Positions 6,421 to 12,862 of a DNA stretch of 16,566 bases are shown here, piece after piece; position 1 is the first letter of the stretch, and every line of letters starts with the position of its first letter. The translations under genes were made by a program, and so were the position numbers. The notes under the pieces are model-generated. The model made no database searches, was not told the DNA's origin, and saw only the letters and a program-made list of their open reading frames with translations. The stretch comes from CAZBWE01 sp964581905 (GTDB taxonomy: Bacteria > Planctomycetota > Phycisphaerae > Sedimentisphaerales > Anaerobacaceae). The stretch is taken from NCBI GenBank assembly GCA_964581905.1, contig CAZOQJ010000046.1:1-16566 (forward strand), given 5' to 3'.

Positions 6421-6601
6421 ACGGCTCCTTTATCGCGCATTTACTCATTCACCAGTTCACTAATTCTACCCGCATTTGTAAAAAAAGAAACCACTAAAGC
6501 GAGGAAAGAGTTTTGAATTTTAAGCTCTAAGTTCTGCTCTCATCGAAGCTTGTAAAAAAATCCGGCATAACTAACGTTTATACAAAGACATACGGAAAAA
6601 C

Positions 6602-6620
6602 TTCAATCAAATACGCAGGT
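6602..6620. repeat. 19-bp direct repeat, copy 1
   Basis: TTCAATCAAATACGCAGGT here is identical to the copy at 6713-6731, start to start 111 bases. The two flank an AT-rich stretch without genes. The spacer 6421-6713 otherwise shows only the upstream region of the Nudix-like gene. Confidence 0.8.
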
Positions 6621-6712
6621 AGTTATAGGCAAAAATCGAAAATTTTAAATTTTTTTTATTTCTTTTTTTGCAAGAACTTATAAAATTTCGCACTTCAAAA
6701 AATCAGCCAAAT

Positions 6713-6731
6713 TTCAATCAAATACGCAGGT
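6713..6731. repeat. 19-bp direct repeat, copy 2
   Basis: This is an exact second copy of 6602-6620. On the minus strand it encodes the last residues (TCVFD) and the stop of the truncated waaA frame, so the stop codon is repeat-supplied. Confidence 0.8.
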
Positions 6732-7805
6732 TCGTCCAATATTGGGGGCGACGTCAGCCCCCGTATTGCGCGATGCGTGAAGCGTATCGCGTAGAGTGGA
6801 TGAGGGGCAGACAAAGGATAAACGATTGACGAGGGAAGATGGACGAAGGACGACAGATGACGGACGAGGGAATTTGCGATTTACGATTTGCGATTTTTCT
6901 GTGGCAGATTTTTTTATCTGGCTGTATCTAATAAGGCCGAAGCCAGTTTGTTTTATGAGTTGTGCGACTTCGTCGAATCTTTCCGGTTTGCGCGGGACTA
7001 TTGCCAGACGCAGGTCTTTAAATTGTTCCTCTTGATTTAAGCTCTTAAAAACATTAAGGATGATTTTTTCTTCGCCAGGACCTGTACCGCCTGCGACCAA
7101 CAACCTCTCATCGCCAATATTTAGCTGCTGGGCAAGAGTATCTGCTCCTTCAACTTTGTCTGTGATTTGGGCGGTATCGTATTTCAATGAGCCGGTGACA
7201 ATGACTGTCTCGTTCGGACAACCGATTTCTTCAAACCGCTGGGCATATTCCTGCGTCTGAGCGAGAACGAGATGAACTTTCTGAAAGAATGTCTTAGCAA
7301 TCGGCTTTATTATTTTATATCTGGAGAAACTCTTGTCACTTATCCGACCATTGATTACAGCAACGGGTATGTTTAGCTTCTGTGCGATTTGAACAAAGTT
7401 TGGCCAGACCTCCAGCTCCATCAAAAGGCAAAGTGCCGGCCGAATAGCACGAAAGGCACGCTGCACTACACAGGAAAAATCAAACGGAAAGTAAAATACC
7501 GTATGCTTGTTGCTAAATAAGGCATTCGCACGGGCATAGCCGGTATCGGTCGTAGTGCTTATCACGATTTCAAAACTACTGAATTTGTTTTCAAGCTCTT
7601 CGATGATTGTCCTTGCCGCATTAACCTCACCAACACTCACAGCGTGCAGCCAGATACATTTTTTGGCCGGTTCTTTTCGCGTGATTTTACCAAATCGCTG
7701 CCCCCAGCCGCTCCGGTATCGCTTATGCCTCACGGCACGATATATAACTTTAGGGCTATAAATCACCCCAGCCAGCAAATATACAAAATCAATCAATGTC
7801 CTCAT
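6714..7805 (-). CDS. waaA: 3-deoxy-D-manno-octulosonic acid transferase, C-terminus replaced
   Basis: Kdo transferase of lipid A assembly: it moves Kdo from CMP-Kdo to the lipid A precursor at the inner membrane. The 363-residue frame starts at ATG 7805 with AGGGA upstream. An N-terminal membrane-associating segment is followed by HAVSVGE (54-60, catalytic Glu60 by family alignment), TTTDTGYA (84-91), ELEVWPN (130-136) and PRKPERF (271-277). Homology stops near residue 300. The rest is repeat-derived codons (RPSSVVLRPSSLV and on), ending in a direct repeat. The family is usually about 420 residues; the missing part carries the conserved GG...N..EP section that helps bind CMP-Kdo. It is not encoded in other frames down to 6421. 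The gene is either inactive or an assembly/rearrangement product. Confidence 0.85.
   Translation of the reverse strand: MRTLIDFVYLLAGVIYSPKVIYRAVRHKRYRSGWGQRFGKITRKEPAKKCIWLHAVSVGEVNAARTIIEELENKFSSFEIVISTTTDTGYARANALFSNKHTVFYFPFDFSCVVQRAFRAIRPALCLLMELEVWPNFVQIAQKLNIPVAVINGRISDKSFSRYKIIKPIAKTFFQKVHLVLAQTQEYAQRFEEIGCPNETVIVTGSLKYDTAQITDKVEGADTLAQQLNIGDERLLVAGGTGPGEEKIILNVFKSLNQEEQFKDLRLAIVPRKPERFDEVAQLIKQTGFGLIRYSQIKKSATEKSQIVNRKFPRPSSVVLRPSSLVNRLSFVCPSSTLRDTLHASRNTGADVAPNIGRTCVFD
6744..6762. repeat. GC-rich hairpin inside the waaA tail
   Basis: GGGGGC (6744-6749) and GCCCCC (6757-6762) form a 6-bp stem around the loop GACGTCA. It lies between the direct repeat copy at 6713-6731 and the heptamer array, all within the non-homologous end of the waaA frame. 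Confidence 0.6.
6769..6894. repeat. Degenerate heptamer array (18 units) inside the waaA frame
   Basis: Units in one register include cgtgaag, cgtatcg, acaaagg, attgacg, agggaag, atggacg, aaggacg, acagatg, acggacg, agggaat, ttgcgat, ttacgat and ttgcgat. It starts where the WaaA homology ends and runs to the hairpin at 6744-6762. Confidence 0.75.
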
Positions 7806-7835
7806 TGACAATCCCTGCAAAACATCAATTGCATA

Positions 7836-7864
7836 ATCATATTTGTAAACTACAGTTATGTCAA
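7836..7864 (-). promoter_or_regulatory. Near-consensus sigma70 promoter for waaA
   Basis: On the minus strand TTGACA (complement of 7859-7864), exactly 17 bases, TATGAT (complement of 7836-7841). The leader to ATG 7805 would be about 24 bases. An intact promoter suggests that loss of the 3' end, if real, is recent. Confidence 0.7.
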
Positions 7865-7935
7865 ATAAATGCTCATTTGGAAGCCAAAATTGACGTTTGA
7901 CTGAGCAGAAAACTTCCTAAAAACACGTCCAAATA

Positions 7936-7944
7936 TGTTATAAT
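7936..7944 (+). promoter_or_regulatory. Extended -10 promoter for the dockerin protease gene
   Basis: TGTTATAAT fits an extended -10 (TGnTATAAT). The -35 at normal spacing is poor. It would start a leader of about 60 bases before ATG 8011. Confidence 0.5.
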
Positions 7945-7984
7945 ATAAAGTGTAACAGATGAATAATTTTATGGAGTAAAGGGT

Positions 7985-8001
7985 CGATTTATTTAAAATC
8001 G
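7985..8001 (+). other. Leader hairpin before the dockerin protease start
   Basis: CGATTT, ATTTA, AAATCG is a perfect 6-bp stem with a 5-base loop, 9 bases before ATG 8011. GGGTC is repeated on both sides of it. No strong Shine-Dalgarno is visible here. Confidence 0.35.
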
Positions 8002-8010
8002 GGTCATCCT

Positions 8011-9447
8011 ATGAATTTTCCTGGTCATTTTAATAAGCTGTTTCTAAGGGGCAGAAAGCGTTGTGCTTTATTACTGGTTTTATCTGCTATGGTTCTCGGC
8101 ATAACGCAGGAAGCTCTCTATGGGCAGGATGCCAACAATTTCCAGATCGATGGGACATTGCCATTTGGCGACATACCCTATGTCTGGGCACTATTTCGTC
8201 GAAGTCCCGGGGGCGAGCCCTTACCTGACCCGCAGGAGTATACGCTTCAGATGTTTTTTGATACCGGTGCTTCCGGGATATTGCTATCTCTTGAAACCAG
8301 AGAAGCTCTTGGCATATACGCAGAACCTAATGCGAATTTCGTTGATGTCGGGGTAGGAGGAGAGGAGAATTTTGAGGTATCTGAAAGTTTATACATAGCT
8401 CTGGCAGACTACGACCTGATGGAATACCCAATTGAAAGTCAATTCCATGAAGATTTGGGACCCTGGAGATTGATGTTGGCTATGGACTACGCCGATTTCC
8501 AAGCTATCGATATTGTCGGCATTCCTGGAATGGCTGGTAAATTGGTTGTTCTAACAGTAAAAATGTTTGACGTTTATGGATTTGAGATTCCGTACTATGT
8601 GACAAAAATTATGGAGCCGAACGACCTCTCTATCCCGGAACTTGATATTGAAGTTAAACTGCGGTTCACTAACTTCCTTTATACTTCACACCCTAACAAC
8701 GTAGGCCCACTACCGGTATTAGGCTATAATCCTGTCATCGAAGACATTCAAATCGATTACCAGGGTAATAGTTCTATCGGTGATTGGCTTTTGGATACAG
8801 GCGCTCAACTCAGCATGATGTCATGCGCCCAGGCAGAAGCCATTGGCCTTGTCGATTCTAACTGTAACCCGATAGTGGAACCAGAATTTTACCAGCCGAT
8901 AGGAGGCATCGGCAGTCAGGTTGAGGCGCCGGTATTTCTGATTGACACTGTGTCGATACCTACTCTTAACGGCTTTGAGCTGGTATATGGCAATCCTTAT
9001 GTCGGGGTCTTAAACATAGGAACCATTGATGAGCATACCGGTGAGCCTATAATACTTGACGGAGTATTTGGAACCAACTTTCTCGGCTATTCGTACAATC
9101 TGGACCTTGATATCGTAATGGGACCTTATAACAGCATTGTTTTTGACACCCAAAGAGCAATTCTTGGATTTGATGTGAATGATATTTACCCGGTACCTGA
9201 TACCCTGCCAAACCAATGTGGAGATGCAAACCATCCCTGGCTTGAGGGTGATATCAATCGTGACTGCTGGACGGATGTGGAAGACCTTGGGATGCTATCG
9301 TACGAGTGGCTTACCAATAATTGCGACTGGCTTAACTGGAACTGCGCCGGTTGTGACTTAAACCGTGATAATAAAGTAGACTTCAAAGATATGGCTCTAT
9401 TGATGAGCAATTGGTTAAACTGCACGTGGGATGGGACAGGCAATTGA
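8011..9447 (+). CDS. Secreted two-lobed aspartic-protease-like protein with C-terminal dockerin
   Basis: This 478-residue protein has a Sec signal peptide: basic residues 14-18, a hydrophobic run 19-30 and likely cleavage near 38. It has two aspartic-protease motifs, FFDTGAS (Asp84) and LLDTGAQ (Asp262). Each is followed by a hydrophobic-Gly segment (IVGIPG near 168-173; DGVFGTNFL at 350-358), so the two halves look like two pepsin lobes in one chain. The C-terminus carries two Ca-binding dockerin repeats: DINRDCWTDVEDL (414-426) with YEWL, and DLNRDNKVDFKDM (449-461) with SNWL. It probably acts outside the cell or in the periplasm. Proteolysis is inferred, not shown. No cohesin partner is in the window. 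The start is weakly supported by ribosome-binding sequence but fits the signal peptide. Confidence 0.88.
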   Translation: MNFPGHFNKLFLRGRKRCALLLVLSAMVLGITQEALYGQDANNFQIDGTLPFGDIPYVWALFRRSPGGEPLPDPQEYTLQMFFDTGASGILLSLETREALGIYAEPNANFVDVGVGGEENFEVSESLYIALADYDLMEYPIESQFHEDLGPWRLMLAMDYADFQAIDIVGIPGMAGKLVVLTVKMFDVYGFEIPYYVTKIMEPNDLSIPELDIEVKLRFTNFLYTSHPNNVGPLPVLGYNPVIEDIQIDYQGNSSIGDWLLDTGAQLSMMSCAQAEAIGLVDSNCNPIVEPEFYQPIGGIGSQVEAPVFLIDTVSIPTLNGFELVYGNPYVGVLNIGTIDEHTGEPIILDGVFGTNFLGYSYNLDLDIVMGPYNSIVFDTQRAILGFDVNDIYPVPDTLPNQCGDANHPWLEGDINRDCWTDVEDLGMLSYEWLTNNCDWLNWNCAGCDLNRDNKVDFKDMALLMSNWLNCTWDGTGN

Positions 9448-9534
9448 TACCGAAAATTCCACGCTGGGTTTCTAAAGACTTGCTCATTCGGCATTTATAC
9501 GATGTTATCTGAAGGCGGCTTTTGATGATGAATT

Positions 9535-10488
9535 TTACTTTATTTTCGCTGCGGATTTGGCCAGCAGAACGATTTGTTTACCTATACTTTTGCAGACGTG
9601 CAGAAATGAAAACCTAAGTGGAATCGGTTTTGCAAGCTCAAAATCCGCACACGTATTTTCTGGAAACTCATCGCCTAAAATCTTTATTTTCTCCGGCTCA
9701 CAGCATCCTAACCCCATCTGCCTCGCCGTTTTTGTAATCGGCAGCTCTTCCGGCTTGATATTGACGAGCTTACAGCATACTGTTTCACAGGCAATCGGCT
9801 CGGTCCCGCTAATGAGCCAGCCCAAAGGCCTCGTCCTGCCGCGTATTGGCCCAGCACCATCCATCACCATCACACCATCAATTATAGTCAAAGCAGGATT
9901 TAGAAACTTAAATATCTCGATAAGCAGCTCACAAAAATCCTCAAAGTTTCCGCCTTTTCTGAAGTGCCACAGTGCCTTCCACTTGCCACTGACACAGCCG
10001 AACATATTTTTAACCGCAAATGTCGCCACCAACTGTTGATGCGTTTTGAACTTCGGCAGATTTATAATTTTGTCGGCATCCAACACTACTGAACTTATCC
10101 CCACTTTAATATTATTTGCTCCTATACGACACCATTTTGGTTTATCAAGCTGTTTTACCGGCACGGATAACCTTTTCAGGGCTTCTTCTAATTTCAATGC
10201 CTTTAAACACGTAAACACATTGCTCCAGGCAGGTGAATCCCCGACAAATGGTCTTGCACCAAAATCTTTTAACAGCCGGGCGGTCTCGATAATCACCGCA
10301 GGATGTGTTTGGGTGGCATATCGGTGAGACCTCGGAGCAATGAAATTCGGCTTAAGCAGAACACTATCGCCTCTGCTCACAAATTTGTCCAATCCGCCGA
10401 GAAGCTCGAACTGCCTTGCTAAGCTATCGGAAATTTTGGGCTGGCTGTAATCGCTGCATCGAATCAGTGTAACTTTTGCCTCGGCCAT
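9535..10488 (-). CDS. DUF362 domain-containing protein
   Basis: This 317-residue protein has the DUF362 (COG2006) layout. VLLKPNFI (43-50) comes first, then THPAVIIETARLLKD with GDSPAW, then NLPKFKTH and FAVKNMFGCVSGKWK, then DGVMVMDGAGPIRG. The family is of unknown function and is often fused to a ferredoxin domain; here no 4Fe-4S cysteine pattern is visible, although several Cys are present. Probably cytosolic. It follows the lipoprotein gene at 10515-11384 by 26 bases on the same strand and is probably cotranscribed with it. Its Shine-Dalgarno is poor. It converges with the dockerin protease gene across an 87-base gap without a clear terminator. Confidence 0.88.
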   Translation of the reverse strand: MAEAKVTLIRCSDYSQPKISDSLARQFELLGGLDKFVSRGDSVLLKPNFIAPRSHRYATQTHPAVIIETARLLKDFGARPFVGDSPAWSNVFTCLKALKLEEALKRLSVPVKQLDKPKWCRIGANNIKVGISSVVLDADKIINLPKFKTHQQLVATFAVKNMFGCVSGKWKALWHFRKGGNFEDFCELLIEIFKFLNPALTIIDGVMVMDGAGPIRGRTRPLGWLISGTEPIACETVCCKLVNIKPEELPITKTARQMGLGCCEPEKIKILGDEFPENTCADFELAKPIPLRFSFLHVCKSIGKQIVLLAKSAAKIK

Positions 10489-10514
10489 TTCTGACTCACA
10501 AGAGGTGCCGGTAG

Positions 10515-11384
10515 TTAACCGCTTATTCCAGAATAAACCAATATGAATACCCTGACAGATGGTTTAAGTTCGGGTGGTTTAAGCAAGGTTTCACCAAAAA
10601 ATAAACTTCCTTTTGGTTTGCTAAAGAATAAGCCGCCTAAAGCACTTTGGTCGCTGATGTATCTTTCGGGCCCCAACAAGACAAAATCACCCGGGCTCAT
10701 TTTCAATCCGAAGGCCAGAGGGTCAAAAATAAATTCATGCCTCCGCGCACGTTCAGCCAGGTCTGGGACTGAACCGTTTATAGGTACCGAAAATGTCGGC
10801 TCTGCAATAATGCTGCACATATCTCTTGAGCCGGAGGCTTTCTTAGCTCTCACCCGCAGTGAAAGTATTCCCGGCCCAATAGTAGTTTTGTCCGTTAATC
10901 CACCACTTGAGATATAAAGAACTTCTTGCTTGGTGTTTAACCTGGCCACTACGACATCACTGGTTTGACTGTCAGCTAACAACAGCTTCACTGTTACTAC
11001 CTTTTGCCCATCGGCAGCACGCAGCAAATCAAGCATCGGATTCCACATCGGAGCCTGGCCGAAGCGGACGAAAAATGAATTTGCCCGGAAAGCTTTGTAA
11101 TCCCGAAACCGCAGCGGTTGAACGTATAAAATCTTCCAGATATCATCCAGCTTGTTAATGTTTTCAGCCGGGATTTCAAAGATATGCACGTCAAAATTTA
11201 TCGCCTTTAAGAATTGCGACTCGGATTGCTCGCTGCTGGCGGATGGGGCTATATCGCTAATCTTGACCTGCTCCCATATTGGCTTGTTTTTTTCGGGGAT
11301 TTTGCATCCGGTTACCAGCAGGCACACACAGCTTAAAACTACAACTTGTCTGACGACAGTCAAGATTTGAAAAACGCGAACCAT
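10515..11384 (-). CDS. Putative lipoprotein of unknown function
   Basis: This 289-residue protein has a signal sequence with a lipobox (LLVTGC, Cys about 27 from ATG 11384), so it is probably lipid-anchored in the cell envelope. The soluble part shows no motif I recognise. Visible features are FDVHIFEIPAENINKLDDIW early in the mature part, a central beta-rich stretch and a C-terminal GDFVLLGPERY...FVLV-type section ending VRVFILVYSG. That end looks like a secretin-neighbour or regulator fold, but this is only an impression. A GTG two codons upstream (11390) is an alternative start. It is first in a unit with the DUF362 gene. Confidence 0.7.
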   Translation of the reverse strand: MVRVFQILTVVRQVVVLSCVCLLVTGCKIPEKNKPIWEQVKISDIAPSASSEQSESQFLKAINFDVHIFEIPAENINKLDDIWKILYVQPLRFRDYKAFRANSFFVRFGQAPMWNPMLDLLRAADGQKVVTVKLLLADSQTSDVVVARLNTKQEVLYISSGGLTDKTTIGPGILSLRVRAKKASGSRDMCSIIAEPTFSVPINGSVPDLAERARRHEFIFDPLAFGLKMSPGDFVLLGPERYISDQSALGGLFFSKPKGSLFFGETLLKPPELKPSVRVFILVYSGISG

Positions 11385-11390
11385 AAACAC

Positions 11391-11419
11391 AGATTACCTA
11401 TAAAATAGAGAGCTGTCAA
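11391..11419 (-). promoter_or_regulatory. Promoter of the lipoprotein-DUF362 unit
   Basis: On the minus strand TTGACA (complement of 11414-11419), exactly 17 bases, TAATCT (complement of 11391-11396). Transcription would start at about 11384, on the first base of the ATG itself, so the mRNA may be leaderless. Confidence 0.55.
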
Positions 11420-11429
11420 TGCACACCCA

Positions 11430-11457
11430 TTGCTTATTACCGGACATTTGTCATAAT
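11430..11457 (+). promoter_or_regulatory. Weak candidate promoter for the aminotransferase gene
   Basis: TTGCTT (11430-11435), 16 bases, CATAAT (11452-11457), giving a leader of about 100 bases. It is a partial match only. Confidence 0.3.
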
Positions 11458-11565
11458 ATCGAGCAAGCAGTATTTAGCACCCGGCATCGAGAAATTCTTG
11501 ACCCGCTGCTTTTTTTTAATATCATTATCCAAAATAAGCAAAATAAAAGTTTGAAAGGAACAAAA

Positions 11566-12753
11566 ATGAAAGTCAGCAAACGTGCCCAGGAGGTTCCGCC
11601 TTCGGCGACTATAGCCGTTACCGCGCGCGCAAAGGAACTAAAAGCTCAGGGCGTTGATATAATCGGTTTTGGCGCGGGTGAGCCGGATTTCGATACGCCC
11701 GATTATATTAAAGATGCAGCTATCCAGGCCTTGAAAGCCGGCCAAACAAAATATACAGCCGCAGCCGGCATAGTTGAACTGCGGTCCGTAATCGCCGCAA
11801 AGCTCGAAAAGGAAAACGGCCTTAAATATACCCCTGACCAGATTATCATCAATATCGGCGGCAAACACTCGGTTTACGAGGCAATGCAGGCAGTGCTTGA
11901 CCCTGGTGACGAGGTTATACTACCAACGCCGTATTGGGTAACATATCCGGAGACAATAAAGCTTGCCGGTGCTACTGCAAAAATCCTTAAAACAGATAAA
12001 GATAACAGCTATAAAATTACCACTTCGCAGCTAAAAGAGGCTATCACAGATAAGACCACTATGCTGGTGCTAAACTCGCCCAATAATCCAGGCGGCTTCA
12101 CATATACACCCGAAGAGCTAAAAGCCATTGCCAAGGTCCTCGAAGGTACAAAGGTGTACGTGATATCGGATGAAATCTATGAAAAGCTAATCTATGGTGA
12201 CACCAAATTCGCCAGTTTTGCCTCACTAAGCGAAGATGCTTATAATAGAACCTTAACTCTCAATGGCTTTAGCAAAACTTTTTCGATGACCGGCTGGCGC
12301 CTTGGATACACAGCAGGGCCGCTCGAAGTTATAAAGGCAATGGGACGCCTTCAATCTCATATGACTTCTAACCCCGTAACCTTCGGTCAGTATGCGGCAA
12401 TTGCGGCACTGAATGATACGAGCGATACCGTGGAAAAGATGCGAGTCGAATTCGAACGCAGAGGCAAATATATGACAGAGAGGCTAAACAGCATTGAAGG
12501 CATTGAATGTACGAAACCTACCGGCGCTTTTTACTGTTTCCCTGATGTTTCCAGCCATTATGGCCGAAATATTAATGGTACAAAAATCAACGGCAGTATG
12601 GACTTTGCGAAAGCTCTTCTGGAGCAGGCCAATGTTGCCCTCGTTCCGGGCCTGCCATTTGGTTGTGATAATAATGTTCGTTTGAGCTTTGCCTGCTCAC
12701 TCGACAATATAACCAAAGGATTAGACCGGCTACAAGAATGGCTGAGTCAATAG
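11566..12753 (+). CDS. Class I PLP-dependent aminotransferase, aspartate-aminotransferase-like (subgroup Ib)
   Basis: This 395-residue cytosolic enzyme moves an amino group between amino acids and 2-oxo acids, most likely aspartate and 2-oxoglutarate. IIGFGAGEPDFDTP (32-45) is the typical opening of the subgroup Ib aspartate/prephenate aminotransferases. NSPNNPGG (170-177), SDEIYEKLIY (201-210) and SKTFSMTGWRLGY (236-248) follow, with Lys237 as the PLP Schiff-base lysine. VRLSFACS near the end holds the Arg that binds the substrate carboxylate. Length is normal. The ATG at 11566 has GAAAGGAA upstream; a longer frame from 11419 adds 49 non-conserved residues and is rejected. Exact substrate choice (Asp, Tyr or prephenate) is not decidable here. 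It is followed at once by a heptamer array. Confidence 0.93.
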   Translation: MKVSKRAQEVPPSATIAVTARAKELKAQGVDIIGFGAGEPDFDTPDYIKDAAIQALKAGQTKYTAAAGIVELRSVIAAKLEKENGLKYTPDQIIINIGGKHSVYEAMQAVLDPGDEVILPTPYWVTYPETIKLAGATAKILKTDKDNSYKITTSQLKEAITDKTTMLVLNSPNNPGGFTYTPEELKAIAKVLEGTKVYVISDEIYEKLIYGDTKFASFASLSEDAYNRTLTLNGFSKTFSMTGWRLGYTAGPLEVIKAMGRLQSHMTSNPVTFGQYAAIAALNDTSDTVEKMRVEFERRGKYMTERLNSIEGIECTKPTGAFYCFPDVSSHYGRNINGTKINGSMDFAKALLEQANVALVPGLPFGCDNNVRLSFACSLDNITKGLDRLQEWLSQ

Positions 12754-12757
12754 AATT

Positions 12758-12862
12758 GTCGATTTACGATTGCCGAATGACGATTGAAAAATCAGAAATA
12801 GGAATCGAAAATTGGAAATAGGAGTGTGAAAATCGAAAATCGAAAATCGAAGATTGAAAATC
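12758..12862. repeat. Degenerate heptamer array (15 units) spanning the start of the GT-C-like gene
   Basis: Units in register: gtcgatt, tacgatt, gccgaat, gacgatt, gaaaaat, cagaaat, aggaatc, gaaaatt, ggaaata, ggagtgt, then gaaaatc three times, gaagatt and gaaaatc. It begins 4 bases after the aminotransferase stop and contains the GTG start of the next gene, whose first residues (KIENRKSKIENR) are the translated heptamers. Confidence 0.85.

Noticed and set aside
6602..6731. Possible CRISPR array
   Set aside because: There are only two 19-bp copies, the spacer is 92 bases and AT-rich, and no cas gene is near.
9448..9534. Terminator between the convergent protease and DUF362 genes
   Set aside because: No stem longer than a few pairs and no following T run could be found.
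11419..11565. N-terminal extension of the aminotransferase
   Set aside because: The family starts at the KVSKRAQEVPPSATI section; ATG 11566 has the ribosome-binding site.
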